A DNA stretch of 44,071 nt from Armatimonadota bacterium (GCA_023511535.1 JAIMBK010000020.1:1-44071), one strand, 5' to 3'. Shown: positions 1 through 8,280, numbered from the stretch's first letter. Made by a program: numbers and translations. The notes: generated by a model not told the origin, from the letters alone.

Positions 1-34
<34 letters not shown>

Positions 35-39
35 TACGT

Positions 40-82
<43 letters not shown>

Positions 83-109
83 TCGCAGGCGCTGGAAACT
101 TGCGGGGAG

Positions 110-141
<32 letters not shown>

Positions 142-198
142 GACCGCTGGCGTACCAGTTGTTCCGCCAGGAGCAGCGCTGGGTACCCATGTCCGGAG

Positions 199-232
<34 letters not shown>

Positions 233-254
233 CACCCCAAGATCAGGTTTCCCA

Positions 255-563
255 CCCGGCACTCAACTTTCCGGACCAGAAGGGGATGTTAGTGTACTAC
301 GTCTATGTCTTAGTCAATGAAAAAGGCCAGAGTTACACCGGATATACTGCAAACTTAAAGAAGCGGTTAAGAGCTCATAACCAGGGTAAGTCTGTTGCCA
401 CCCGGGGGTGCAAGTGGGAGTTAGTCTCCTACGAGGCATACAAAGCCGAAAAAGACGCCCGCTTACGGGAGCATCAGTTAAAGAAGTCCGGTCAGGCTCG
501 CAGGTGGCTAAGGGAACGAATCGCTAACAGTCTCTCTCCTGGCAAGGAAAGTTGAGTGCCGGG
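255..563 (+). repeat. Intervening sequence in 23S helix 98, bounded by an 18-bp inverted repeat
   Basis: Bases 255-272 (CCCGGCACTCAACTTTCC) are the exact reverse complement of 546-563. In the rRNA precursor they would form an 18-bp stem closing a loop of about 273 bases. Known 23S intervening sequences are held in extended helices that RNase III cleaves, leaving fragmented 23S. This stem fits that design. The insert replaces the tip of helix 98 and lacks group I or group II intron features that I can recognise. The stop codon of the enclosed nuclease gene lies inside the right arm of the stem. Confidence 0.85.
292..555 (+). CDS. GIY-YIG nuclease encoded inside the 23S rRNA insert
   Basis: Small single-domain GIY-YIG nuclease of about 87 residues, the usual size for the compact URI-type family. 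The motif is visible as YYVYVL near the N-terminus followed by YTGYT about ten residues later. Then come LKKRLRAHNQGK with the conserved Arg, and a C-terminal EKDARLREHQLKK helix typical of the family. Two starts are possible. ATG at 286 directly abuts the purine run AGAAGGGG. GTG at 292 leaves about six bases after that run and gives the family-typical N-terminus, so I prefer it. The gene lies wholly within the rRNA gene, and its stop falls in the closing stem. It may promote mobility of the insert or processing of rRNA; this is inference. Expression as protein is unproven. Confidence 0.8.
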   Translation: MYYVYVLVNEKGQSYTGYTANLKKRLRAHNQGKSVATRGCKWELVSYEAYKAEKDARLREHQLKKSGQARRWLRERIANSLSPGKES

Positions 564-662
564 GTAAGACCCCTGGTAGACGACCAGGTTGATAGGCCGG
601 GCGTGTAAGCCGAGCAATCGGTTGAGCGGACCGGTACTAATCGGTCGAGGGCTTGACCATCA

Positions 663-712
663 TGGTGGTTGGTGGTTAGTGGTTAGTGGTTGGGGGAATC
701 AACACTGACCAA
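663..712 (+). repeat. Low-complexity GGTTAGT repeats and small hairpin in the 23S-5S spacer
   Basis: The spacer contains repeated GGTTAGTGGTT units (about 670-692). A partly complementary AACACTGACC follows at about 702-711, so a hairpin of about nine pairs is possible. Similar G/T-rich degenerate repeats occur in other gaps of this window. Confidence 0.55.
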
Positions 713-734
713 TCGCTGTGAAGTTTTGAAGGAA

Positions 735-852
735 TTTCCGGTGACTATGCCGGAGGGGAAACACCCGTTCCCATTCCGAACACGGCAGTTAAGCCCTCCA
801 GGGCCGATGGTACTTGGGGTTTAGCCCCCGGGAGAGCAGGTCGTTGCCGGAA
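735..852 (+). rRNA. rrf: 5S ribosomal RNA
   Basis: About 118 bases with complementary ends (TTCCGGTGAC at the start, GTTGCCGGAA at the end). The conserved internal segment CCCGTTCCCATTCCGAACACG and the following AGTTAAGCCC are present. It lies 76 bases after the 23S 3' end, the usual bacterial order, and is followed by a hairpin terminator. Ends are set by the terminal stem and may be off by one or two bases. Confidence 0.95.
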
Positions 853-860
853 AGCTTTTT

Positions 861-905
861 CAGCCGGGCCCCGCAGTGAATGCTGCGGGGCCCGGCTGTT
901 GTTGG
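861..905 (+). terminator. Terminator of the rRNA operon
   Basis: Perfect 16-bp GC-rich stem: 861-876 pairs with 883-898 around a six-base TGAATG loop, followed by TTGTTG. The T-tract is short, but stem strength and position directly after 5S support termination. Confidence 0.8.
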
Positions 906-928
906 AAGCACATTTAATGATTTTTGTC

Positions 929-2221
929 TTAGTCCCCGTTGTTTCCCGGAACGGCCTTCCAGGCGTTCACCAGGCCATATCCGGATTCCCTGTCGATGCC
1001 CGCGGGACCAAGGTCGCAGGCGCTGTTTCTAATCAGTTCCCGCACTTCGTTGGCAATGCCGTATAGTCCGTCGTTATCTTTAACCTTTCCGGATGCGATC
1101 ACCAGTGCGGCGATTCCGGCCACGTGGGGGGAGGCCATCGAGGTGCCGGAAGCGACAAAGTAATAGCCGTCGTTGAAAGTAGATAGAATCTCTACGCCCG
1201 GTGCGGCAACTTCTACGGCCGGGCCGGTGCTTGACCAGTAGGGCCTGGCGTCCAGCTGATCGGTGGCCGCCACGGCAATTACCGCATCAAACCTGGCGGG
1301 GTACACTACATTATCATCGGTTCCCTGCCATCCCTCGTTGCCGGCCGCCGCCACCAGAACCGAGCCTTTGGCATAAGCGTAATTAACGGCTTCCTCGAAA
1401 GCTTCTTTGTCGTTTTGCAGGCCGGGATCATCCAGGACTTCCTTGCTGATGCCGACACTCAGGTTAATTACTTGCATACCGTGATCGGCGCACCAGTAGA
1501 TACCGTCGATAACGTCGCTTAAGTACCCCGCACCCTGGGCATCCAGGACACGCACCGCCCAAAGCCGGATTCCCGGGCCGACCCCGATCACGCCAATTTT
1601 GTTCTCCACGGCCGCGCAAATGCCCGCCACGTGAGTTCCGTGGCCAAATTCATCGTTCCAGTCATTTGGTTTAACCTTTTCGCAGGGGCCTTTCGCGACA
1701 AAGTTAATTCCGCCCGCCAGGTTGGCTTTTAAGTCGCGGTGATTTTTGTCAATTCCCGAGTCGATCAGGGCAACGTTTACTCCTTTCCCGGTGTTTGCGC
1801 CCCGATCCGCCGTTAAATCGCCGTCGGCATCCCAGATCCGTTCGGCCTCAAGGCGATCTACTCCCCACGGCAACACCTCGGCTGGCTGCGGTCCGCGGGA
1901 AAGTTTTTGGAACGGCCGGATGACCTGCACAATGGGATCGGGTTCGATTGCCCGCACGCCTTTTAAGTTGGCGATAGTTTTTTTCGCCGTCTCCGGAAGG
2001 TAAACGACCAGACCCGTTTGGCGTTTTCCGGGCAGCGGCCTTGATATTATGCCGCCGTGCTTGACTATCTCGCGAGTTGTTGTTTCGGGGGAGGCTGCAT
2101 CCTGGAAATAAACGATGTGCCGCGTGAGCGAGGAAGAACCGCCGGCCGGGCGAACGGGCAGAAAAGTTAACAGCACCAGGGGAACAATGGCAATCATGAA
2201 ATAATAAAACATTTTACGCAT
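929..2221 (-). CDS. Secreted subtilisin-like serine protease (S8 family)
   Basis: 430-residue extracellular endopeptidase precursor. Residues 1-27 form a signal peptide with a short basic start and a long hydrophobic stretch. Residues about 33-105 look like an I9-type propeptide that would fold and inhibit the enzyme until cleaved. The catalytic triad is clear: Asp154 in LIDSGID, His194 in GHGTHVAG, Ser361 in GTSMASPHVAG, with the oxyanion Asn295 in AAAGNEG. The start ATG follows a GGGAGGG ribosome site. It is a monocistronic gene facing the rRNA operon, with no partner protease genes nearby. Substrate is unknown; a nutritional or cell-surface role is inference. Confidence 0.93.
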   Translation of the reverse strand: MRKMFYYFMIAIVPLVLLTFLPVRPAGGSSSLTRHIVYFQDAASPETTTREIVKHGGIISRPLPGKRQTGLVVYLPETAKKTIANLKGVRAIEPDPIVQVIRPFQKLSRGPQPAEVLPWGVDRLEAERIWDADGDLTADRGANTGKGVNVALIDSGIDKNHRDLKANLAGGINFVAKGPCEKVKPNDWNDEFGHGTHVAGICAAVENKIGVIGVGPGIRLWAVRVLDAQGAGYLSDVIDGIYWCADHGMQVINLSVGISKEVLDDPGLQNDKEAFEEAVNYAYAKGSVLVAAAGNEGWQGTDDNVVYPARFDAVIAVAATDQLDARPYWSSTGPAVEVAAPGVEILSTFNDGYYFVASGTSMASPHVAGIAALVIASGKVKDNDGLYGIANEVRELIRNSACDLGPAGIDRESGYGLVNAWKAVPGNNGD

Positions 2222-2516
2222 TTTTAGATAATCCCTCCCTACCTTAATGAATAAAGCAACATTTGATTAAATACCCGGGTCACTTCCGGTTTCCCCTTTG
2301 TCGGTTTAATCTTTTAGCCTCTTTTATATCTAAATTTCTTACCTGTTTGCCAATTTCCTGCCATAAATTTTCTTGTTTCCCGAAAATTTTACCGGCTGAA
2401 AAACTTTTTTGATGAGAATTTTTAATCCTTATCTGGTCTAAACCCAAAAAATGGGTTATAATAAGCCAGGTAATCCCGGGTAAAAAGATTAGGGTTGTTT
2501 TTGTAAGGAGGAAGCC
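2222..2516. promoter_or_regulatory. Divergent gap between the S8 protease and yraN, with a possible yraN promoter
   Basis: This A/T-rich gap serves two divergent genes. A TATAAT at 2457-2462 lies about 55 bases before the yraN start but lacks a convincing -35. A small inverted repeat (AACCC, six bases, GGGTT) overlaps its upstream side. No good promoter for the protease is visible on the other strand. Confidence 0.4.
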
Positions 2517-2900
2517 GTGGGCAGACAAAGGCAGGAGCTGGGGAAGCTGGGTGAAGAGCTGGCTGCCTCTTATTTACAAAAAAAGGGCTACCGGCTGCTG
2601 GAGCGTAACTACCGGTGCCGCCTGGGGGAAATCGATATCGTTGCCCTGGACGGGGATGTACTGGTCTTTATAGAAGTTCGCTGCCGCACTTCCAGCCGGT
2701 TCGGTTTTCCCCAGGAGAGCATCCGGCGGGAGAAACAGGCGAAGCTCCGGAAGCTTGCGCAGTATTATCTGTTGCGGGCGGCCCGGCCGGGTCCGGCCCC
2801 GGTAACCGGCCAAAACCAGGTCCGTTTTGACGTGCTCGCCCTGCTTTTTGACTGTAAACAGGCAACCTGCCGGGTTGAACACATTCAAAATGCTTTTTAA
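2517..2900 (+). CDS. YraN family (UPF0102) putative endonuclease
   Basis: 127 residues, typical for UPF0102. The family has a restriction-endonuclease-like fold and an unsettled role, possibly in recombination or repair. The N-terminus has the usual GxxGEExAAxYL helix, followed by GEID at 37-40 and FIEVRCR at 52-58. These supply the acidic residues of a PD-(D/E)xK-like site, with Arg where many members have Lys. GTG start with TAAGGAGG five bases upstream. In related Firmicutes this gene sits near rplS/rnhB; here it precedes the ctsR operon after a 280-base gap. Confidence 0.9.
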   Translation: MGRQRQELGKLGEELAASYLQKKGYRLLERNYRCRLGEIDIVALDGDVLVFIEVRCRTSSRFGFPQESIRREKQAKLRKLAQYYLLRAARPGPAPVTGQNQVRFDVLALLFDCKQATCRVEHIQNAF

Positions 2901-2911
2901 GAAGTTATGTA

Positions 2912-2940
2912 TTGACTATGAAGACGTTTTGTGGTAATAA
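2912..2940 (+). promoter_or_regulatory. Sigma-A promoter of the ctsR operon
   Basis: TTGACT at 2912-2917, a 17-base spacer, then TAATAA at 2935-2940, a good vegetative promoter about 240 bases ahead of ctsR. The long leader carries repeats described separately. Confidence 0.6.
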
Positions 2941-2943
2941 TAT

Positions 2944-2972
2944 AGTTAAGGTAAGTTAAGGTTAAAGTTAAA
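2944..2972 (+). promoter_or_regulatory. Candidate CtsR operator: repeated RGTTAAR heptads
   Basis: AGTTAAG at 2944-2950 and again at 2954-2960, separated by three bases, then GGTTAAA at 2960-2966 and AGTTAAA at 2966-2972. CtsR binds tandem RGTCAAA heptads separated by three bases. These copies differ mainly by T in place of C. They lie just downstream of the promoter -10 and ahead of ctsR itself, where autorepression is expected. The assignment is tentative. Confidence 0.4.
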
Positions 2973-3075
2973 AAGCAGAAGACAACGGTGCAAAGATACA
3001 GAGGAATGAAGACACGGAGGCACCGGACACAAAGAGATGTGGGTAAACAATGAGGTTTTTCTTTGTGTCTTTAAT

Positions 3076-3114
3076 GCCTGGGAAACTTCGCACCTGATCT
3101 TTCCGGGAAGAGTT
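3076..3114 (+). repeat. Dispersed intergenic element, copy 1
   Basis: GCCTGGGAAACTT, four variable bases, CCTGAT, then a TTT-CG-G stretch. The same block occurs ahead of clpC (5463-5496) and downstream of disA (10970-11006). It sits in the ctsR leader, just before the gene's ribosome site. Confidence 0.55.
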
Positions 3115-3182
3115 AAACGGCGGAAAAGCTTATCCTGCAGCGGGAAGGTGCCCGTTGCGGCGGGGGAAAGGAGGAAAGGGCG

Positions 3183-3659
3183 TTGCCCAATATATCGCAA
3201 CTCATCGAAGAACACTTGAAAAAATTGCTGGCGCAGAGCGAGGGCCTAATCGAAATCCAGCGGAACGAAATGGCCGAAAAATTTAACTGCGTGCCGGCCC
3301 AGATTAATTACGTGCTGGCCACCCGGTTTACCATCGAACAGGGTTTTCTGGTAGAAAGCAGGCGCGGCGGCGGCGGTTACGTCCGCATCGTTAAGCTGCC
3401 TTTAAGCAGGGAGGTAGAAATCGGGGCTTACCTGTGCGGGCTTATTGGCAGCGAAATTTCGCAGCAGCGGGCCGAAGGGGTAATCGAGCGGATGCTGGAA
3501 GAGGGTCTGATCACCGGCCGGGAGGCCGGTTTGATGAGGGCCGCCGTCAACCGGGAGGTTTTGCGCATCGGCTTACCGGCGCGGGATCAACTGCGCGCCT
3601 GTATTTTAAAAGCAATGATTGCCACTCTTTTAAGAAATAATAATGGGAGGGGTGAGTAA
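3183..3659 (+). CDS. ctsR: CtsR transcriptional repressor of class III heat-shock genes
   Basis: 158-residue winged-helix repressor that controls clp genes in low-GC Gram-positives. It is inactivated by heat and removed with the help of McsB and ClpCP. The N-terminal half has the CtsR helix-turn-helix (AEKFNCVPAQINYVLATRF) and the glycine-rich wing SRRGGGGYVRI, whose Gly and Arg residues read DNA. The C-terminal half is the dimer domain (EGVIERMLEEGLITGREAGLM). The start is TTG, six bases after a strong AAAGGAGG. It is the first gene of the ctsR-mcsA-mcsB-clpC operon. The stop lies immediately before the mcsA ATG at 3661. Confidence 0.95.
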   Translation: MPNISQLIEEHLKKLLAQSEGLIEIQRNEMAEKFNCVPAQINYVLATRFTIEQGFLVESRRGGGGYVRIVKLPLSREVEIGAYLCGLIGSEISQQRAEGVIERMLEEGLITGREAGLMRAAVNREVLRIGLPARDQLRACILKAMIATLLRNNNGRGE

Positions 3660-3660
3660 A

Positions 3661-4173
3661 ATGGAATGTGAACGCTGTCATCAGCGGCCGGCAACAGTCC
3701 ATTTAACCGAAATTATCAACAACCAGAAGCGCACCATGCGCCTGTGCGAACAGTGCGCCCGGGAGGTGCAGGCGGAGAGCCTGGGTTTTTTGCCGCAGAT
3801 GAATCTGCACAGCTTTCTGGCCAGCCTTTTGCACAACGAGTTCGGCGCTCCGGCGTTCGGCCAGGCGGTTGTTCCCGAGCGCACCAGATGCCCGGCCTGC
3901 GGGGTTTCGGAGGCGCAGTTTGCCAAACGGGGGCTGTTGGGGTGCGCGGATTGTTACCATAGTTTTGGCGGCCGGCTGGAGCCGGTGCTCAGGCGCATCC
4001 ACGGGACCAACCGGCATACCGGCAAGGTGCCGCGGCGCACCGGCGGAAAAGTGCGCGTGACCAGTCAGATCGAGCGCCTGAAGGCGAAGTTAAAAGAGGC
4101 GATCAGCCGGGAGGAATTTGAACAGGCCGCCCAGCTCCGCGATAAAATTCGGGAACTGGAAAAGCAGCTTTAG
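3661..4173 (+). CDS. mcsA: McsA, activator of the protein-arginine kinase McsB
   Basis: 170 residues with two zinc-binding modules: Cys3, Cys6, Cys29, Cys32 and Cys77, Cys80, Cys95, Cys98. A C-terminal UVR motif at about 135-170 (FEQAAQLRDKIRELE) is the helical hairpin also found in UvrB/UvrC and used here to contact partners. McsA stimulates McsB, which marks proteins with phospho-arginine for ClpCP. ATG at 3661 is chosen because it follows GGAGGGG and the Cys-rich family N-terminus; an upstream in-frame ATG at 3643 lies inside ctsR. It is tightly packed between ctsR and mcsB. Confidence 0.95.
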   Translation: MECERCHQRPATVHLTEIINNQKRTMRLCEQCAREVQAESLGFLPQMNLHSFLASLLHNEFGAPAFGQAVVPERTRCPACGVSEAQFAKRGLLGCADCYHSFGGRLEPVLRRIHGTNRHTGKVPRRTGGKVRVTSQIERLKAKLKEAISREEFEQAAQLRDKIRELEKQL

Positions 4174-4188
4174 GAAGGGTGATCATCG

Positions 4189-5262
4189 ATGGCTTTCAAG
4201 CAGATCCTCAACGAAGCCCACAGCCACTGGATGGATGGCCGGGGGGCGGAATCCGACATCGTGATCAGCAGCCGTGTCCGGGTGGCCCGGAACCTGACGA
4301 ATTTGCCCTTTCCGCATTTATTGACCCAGGAACAGGCGGAGCAGGTGATCGGAGCGGTTAAAGCGGCTATTGAAAAAAACTCGCTGAAAGAGAAAATCGG
4401 CGTGCTGGAATTGACCCGGATGAGTGCATTGACCCCGGTGGAAAGACAGATCCTGGTTGAAAAACACCTGATCAGCCCGGATCTTTTGGAGGATTTCCAA
4501 AAAAAAGCCGTGGTTCTGCGCGGCGACGAAGTAATCAGCATCATGATCAACGAGGAAGATCACTTGCGCCTCCAGTGCCTTTTGCCCGGACTGCAACTGG
4601 GGGAAGCCTGGGAGTTGATCGATCGCCTGGACGACGAGCTGGAGGCCACCCTGGACTACGCTTTCGACGAGCGGCTGGGATATCTGACGGCGTGCCCGAC
4701 GAACGTCGGCACCGGGATGCGCGCTTCCGTAATGCTGCATTTGCCCGGCCTGGTGCTGGTCAAGCAAATTAAAAGCGTTCTGGCCACGGTGGCCAAGTTG
4801 GGCCTGACCGTGCGCGGTCTGTACGGAGAAGGGACAGAAGCTTCCGGAAACCTTTTCCAGGTATCGAACCAGGTGACCCTCGGCCAGACCGAGGAAGATA
4901 TCATTACCAACCTTTTGTCCGTGACCAGGCAGCTGATCAGCCAGGAGCGTTCGGCGCGCGAGGCTTTGCGCCGGGAAAACCGCGAGCAATTGGAGGACCG
5001 GGTCGGCCGGGCCTACGGCCTGCTCAAGCACGCGCGGCTGATGTCTTCGGAAGAGGCCATGCGCCTGCTGTCCGACTTGCGGCTGGGGATCGACCTGGGC
5101 ATTATTAAAAATATTCCCCCCAACCTGGTCAACGAATTGATCGTGCTGATCAGGCCGGCTTTTTTGATGAAAACGCTGGGCAAGGATTTGACTCCCTTTG
5201 AGCGCGATGTATACCGGACGCAGCTGGTTCGCAAAAAACTCTCCGCCGCGCAACAGACTTAG
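4189..5262 (+). CDS. mcsB: McsB, protein-arginine kinase
   Basis: 357-residue ATP:guanido phosphotransferase that phosphorylates arginines in proteins, tagging them for the ClpC-ClpP protease. Phosphagen-kinase motifs are present: SSRVRVARN at 27-35, NEEDH at 121-125, the active-site Cys169 in TACPTNVGT, and GEGTEASGN at 213-221. A C-terminal RDVYRT (339-344) sits where the allosteric RDxxRA motif of Bacillus McsB binds phospho-arginine; the last residue is Thr instead of Ala. The start ATG follows AGGAAGGG. It is the third gene of the operon. Confidence 0.96.
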   Translation: MAFKQILNEAHSHWMDGRGAESDIVISSRVRVARNLTNLPFPHLLTQEQAEQVIGAVKAAIEKNSLKEKIGVLELTRMSALTPVERQILVEKHLISPDLLEDFQKKAVVLRGDEVISIMINEEDHLRLQCLLPGLQLGEAWELIDRLDDELEATLDYAFDERLGYLTACPTNVGTGMRASVMLHLPGLVLVKQIKSVLATVAKLGLTVRGLYGEGTEASGNLFQVSNQVTLGQTEEDIITNLLSVTRQLISQERSAREALRRENREQLEDRVGRAYGLLKHARLMSSEEAMRLLSDLRLGIDLGIIKNIPPNLVNELIVLIRPAFLMKTLGKDLTPFERDVYRTQLVRKKLSAAQQT

Positions 5263-5267
5263 GAAGG

Positions 5268-5315
5268 GGGACAGAGGGACAAAGGCATAAAGGGACAGAG
5301 GGACAAAGGAATAAG
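5268..5315 (+). repeat. 24-bp tandem repeat, two copies
   Basis: GGGACAGAGGGACAAAGG followed by CATAAA at 5268-5291, then the same 18 bases followed by AATAAG at 5292-5315. More degenerate purine-rich copies continue to about 5345. Similar purine-rich sequence lies at about 2975-3040 ahead of ctsR. It occupies the mcsB-clpC gap. Confidence 0.75.
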
Positions 5316-5462
5316 AGGAGGCAGGGGTACAGAGGAACAGGGAGCTGACTGATAAAGGAAAATGGATTTTTCACCGCAAAACCAAAAAATTTATTTTAGA
5401 TGAGAGGTTAAAGGGCACAGAGCAAATAATAAAGTCGGAAAGTATTTACTTCGTACCTTAGT

Positions 5463-5496
5463 GCCTGAAAACTTTTTGCCCGACATTTCGAGGCTT
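5463..5496 (+). repeat. Dispersed intergenic element, copy 3 (shortened)
   Basis: GCCTGAAAACTT, four bases, CCCGAC, ATTTCGAGGCTT. It matches the elements at 3076 and 10970 with a few substitutions and a one-base shortening. It lies just ahead of the clpC ribosome site, as copy 1 does for ctsR. Confidence 0.5.
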
Positions 5497-5522
5497 ACAA
5501 AATCTTGAGGAGGTGCTTATTA

Positions 5523-7994
5523 ATGTTTGGCCGTTTCACCCAACGTGCCCAGAAAGTTTTATACCTGGCCCAGGAAGAGGCCAGAAGGCTTAATTACCCC
5601 TACGTCGGCACCGAGCACCTGCTGCTCGGTCTGATCCGCGAAGGCGAGGGGGTGGCCGCCAGGGCTTTGGCTTCCCTGGGGATTGAGGCCGACAAAGTAA
5701 GGACGATGGTTGAGGGAATGGTGGAAAAAGTCCAGGGTCCCATACCCGCGGAGATGACCCTGACGCCGCGCGCCAAGCGCGTCCTGGAACTGGCGGTGGA
5801 CGAAGCGCGCCGGATGGGCCACAATTACGTCGGCACCGAGCACCTGCTGCTCGGTCTGATCCGCGAAGGCGAGGGGGTGGCCGCGCAGGCGCTCGCTTCC
5901 CTGGGGGTGGATGCCGATAAGGTACGCCAGGTGGTGTTGCAAATGCTGGGGGGCGTCCCGCTGGCCGGCCAGCCCCAGGCGGCGAAGGCAAAAACCACGA
6001 ATACCCCGGTGCTGGACCGCTTCGGCCGGGACCTGACCGCCCTAGCCGCCGAGGACAAGCTGGACCCGGTCGTCGGCCGGGAAAAAGAAATCGAACGGGT
6101 GGTGCAGATCTTGAGCCGCCGGACCAAAAACAACCCGGTGCTGATCGGCGAACCCGGGGTGGGCAAAACCGCTATTGCGGAAGGGCTGGCCCAGCGCATT
6201 GTCGCCGGGAACGTGCCGGAGGTGTTGTTAAACCGGCGGGTGGTCACTCTGGACCTGGCTTCCATGGTCGCGGGCACGAAGTACCGCGGCGAGTTTGAAG
6301 AGCGAATTAAAAAGGTCATTGACGAGATCATCAAGGCCGGCAATATCATTGTCTTTATCGACGAACTGCACACCATCATCGGCGCCGGGGCGGCGGAAGG
6401 AGCCATCGACGCGGCCAACATTTTAAAGCCCGCTTTGGCCCGCGGCGAGTTGCAGTGCATCGGCGCCACTACCCTGGATGAGTACCGCAAGCACATCGAG
6501 CGCGATCCGGCCCTGGAGCGGCGCTTCCAGCCGATCATGGTGGAAGAGCCCACGGTGGAGGAGACGATCGCCATCTTGAGGGGCCTGCGGGATAAATACG
6601 AAGCGCATCACCGGGTGCGGATCACCGACGAGGCTTTAAACGCCGCCGCCCGCCTGTCCGACCGCTATATTACGGACCGGTTTTTGCCCGACAAGGCCAT
6701 CGACCTGATTGACGAAGCCAGTTCCCGGGTGCGGCTGCAGGCTTTTACCGCCCCTCCCCACATCAAGGAGATCGAAAAAAGGTTAGAAGAGGTTACCAAG
6801 GAAAAAGAAGCGGCGGTAAACAACCAGGAGTTTGAAAAGGCCGCCCAGTTACGGGACCAGGAACAGCAGCTGAAAAAAGAGCTGGAGGCCACGAAAGAGG
6901 CCTGGCGGACGCAGAAGACCGGCGAGGAACTGGTGGTGAACGAGGAAGACATCGCCCAGATCGTCAGCAGCTGGACCGGCATCCCGGTGAAAAAGCTGGC
7001 GGAGGAGGAATCCGAACGGCTGATGCGCCTGGAGGAAACCCTGCACCAGCGGGTGGTCGGCCAGGACGAGGCCGTGGAAGCCGTTTCCCGGGCGGTGCGC
7101 CGGGCCAGGGCCGGCCTGAAAGACCCCAAACGGCCCATCGGCTCCTTTATCTTCCTGGGCCCCACCGGGGTGGGGAAGACGGAGCTGGCCAGGGCGCTGG
7201 CCGAAGCCCTTTTCGGCGACGAGGACGCCCTGGTGCGCCTGGATATGAGCGAGTACATGGAGAGGTTCGCCGTTTCGCGCCTGGTGGGCGCCCCTCCGGG
7301 TTACGTGGGCTACGAGGAAGGCGGCCAGCTGACCGAGGCGGTGCGCCGGAAGCCCTATACCGTGGTACTGCTGGATGAAATTGAAAAAGCCCACCCGGAT
7401 GTCTTTAACATCCTGCTGCAGGTGCTGGAAGACGGGCGCCTGACGGATGCCAAGGGGCGGACAGTGGACTTCCGGAACACGGTGATTATCATGACTTCGA
7501 ACGTGGGCGTCCACCTGCTCCGCAAAGAGGGAACCATGGGCTTCCGTACCGAGGCAGGCCAGCAGGCCGGCTACGAAAAGATGAAGGCGAAGGTCACCGA
7601 CGAATTAAAGCGTACCTTCCGGCCCGAATTCTTAAACCGGGTGGACGAAATCATCGTTTTCCATTCTTTGAGCGCCGAGCACATCAAAGAAATCGTCGGC
7701 TTGATGCTCAAAGAAGTGGTCAAGCGGATGAAGGAAAACGAGATCGCCATCGAAGTCACCGAAGCGGCAAAAGAAGTGCTGGCCAAAGAAGGGTTCGACG
7801 AAACCTACGGAGCGCGTCCCTTGCGGCGGGCGATCCAGCGCCAGGTGGAGGACCTCCTTTCCGAGGAACTCCTGCGCGGCAAAATTGCCCGCGGCGATCA
7901 CGTGGTGATTGACGCCCGGGACGGCAAGATCATTGCCTCCCGGGCGGCCGACTTGCCTGCCCGGGAACTGGCCCAAAGCGCCGCCGGAGCTTGA
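5523..7994 (+). CDS. clpC: ClpC, AAA+ unfoldase of the Clp protease
   Basis: About 823 residues. Two N-terminal Clp repeats (about 1-145) each carry [16 protein letters not shown]. The first AAA+ module has GEPGVGKT at 209-216, and a middle UVR-containing coiled coil lies at about 420-460 ([11 protein letters not shown]). The second AAA+ module has GPTGVGKT at 546-553 and [13 protein letters not shown]. ClpC hexamers unfold proteins, including phospho-arginine-tagged ones from McsB, and feed ClpP. The start ATG follows GAGGAGGTG. It is the last gene of the ctsR operon after a 260-base gap full of repeats. The two N-terminal repeats share a 59-base stretch that is identical at DNA level. Confidence 0.97.
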   Translation: MFGRFTQRAQKVLYLAQEEARRLNYPYVGTEHLLLGLIREGEGVAARALASLGIEADKVRTMVEGMVEKVQGPIPAEMTLTPRAKRVLELAVDEARRMGHNYVGTEHLLLGLIREGEGVAAQALASLGVDADKVRQVVLQMLGGVPLAGQPQAAKAKTTNTPVLDRFGRDLTALAAEDKLDPVVGREKEIERVVQILSRRTKNNPVLIGEPGVGKTAIAEGLAQRIVAGNVPEVLLNRRVVTLDLASMVAGTKYRGEFEERIKKVIDEIIKAGNIIVFIDELHTIIGAGAAEGAIDAANILKPALARGELQCIGATTLDEYRKHIERDPALERRFQPIMVEEPTVEETIAILRGLRDKYEAHHRVRITDEALNAAARLSDRYITDRFLPDKAIDLIDEASSRVRLQAFTAPPHIKEIEKRLEEVTKEKEAAVNNQEFEKAAQLRDQEQQLKKELEATKEAWRTQKTGEELVVNEEDIAQIVSSWTGIPVKKLAEEESERLMRLEETLHQRVVGQDEAVEAVSRAVRRARAGLKDPKRPIGSFIFLGPTGVGKTELARALAEALFGDEDALVRLDMSEYMERFAVSRLVGAPPGYVGYEEGGQLTEAVRRKPYTVVLLDEIEKAHPDVFNILLQVLEDGRLTDAKGRTVDFRNTVIIMTSNVGVHLLRKEGTMGFRTEAGQQAGYEKMKAKVTDELKRTFRPEFLNRVDEIIVFHSLSAEHIKEIVGLMLKEVVKRMKENEIAIEVTEAAKEVLAKEGFDETYGARPLRRAIQRQVEDLLSEELLRGKIARGDHVVIDARDGKIIASRAADLPARELAQSAAGA
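5601..5884 (+). repeat. Perfect 59-bp direct repeat inside clpC
   Basis: Bases 5601-5659 and 5826-5884 are identical. Both begin TACGTCGGCACCGAGCAC and encode the conserved core of the two Clp N repeats. They are 225 bp apart, a multiple of three, so recombination between them would delete 75 codons in frame. Confidence 0.9.
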
Positions 7995-8033
7995 GCCGGC
8001 CGTCAATACCGGGTTGTCAGTCGTTCGTCAGAT

Positions 8034-8099
8034 GTCGGACGCCGGAAGACAGCCCTTGAAACAGGTTCAGGTAGCGTGCTGTGTTTTCCGGCATCCGAC
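8034..8099 (+). repeat. Long inverted repeat downstream of clpC
   Basis: GTCGGACGCCGGAAGACAGC (8034-8053) pairs with 8078-8099 apart from two mismatches and a short bulge, around a 24-base loop. There is no T-run, so an ordinary intrinsic terminator is unlikely, though it may still end the ctsR operon mRNA. It could also be a dispersed REP-like element. Confidence 0.6.
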
Positions 8100-8251
8100 G
8101 ACCGGCGGCCAAATTCTCAGCCGCGGCCGGCGAACCGGCAGCGCAAGTAAGGAAGTGGGGGATAAGAAGCTGGAGGGGGGATTTTTCAGTTCTCACCTCC
8201 AACCTCTCGCCTCTCACCTCTCAAACCCCCGCCGGTTTTGCCGAATAATAC

Positions 8252-8280
8252 TTGTGACGGCAGGATGCGGATGATATAAT
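8252..8280 (+). promoter_or_regulatory. Sigma-A promoter of radA
   Basis: TTGTGA at 8252-8257, a 17-base spacer, and a perfect TATAAT at 8275-8280, 57 bases before the radA start. Confidence 0.75.

Noticed and set aside
255-563. Group I or group II intron in the 23S gene
   Set aside because: The insert is only about 300 bases, is closed by a simple perfect stem, and shows no intron core elements.
2280-2528. 82-codon minus-strand frame between the protease and yraN
   Set aside because: It overlaps the yraN ribosome site and promoter and shows no recognisable family.
5825-6574. Long open frame antisense to clpC
   Set aside because: Serine- and arginine-rich with no domain pattern; it mirrors the strongly supported clpC reading frame and has no ribosome site.
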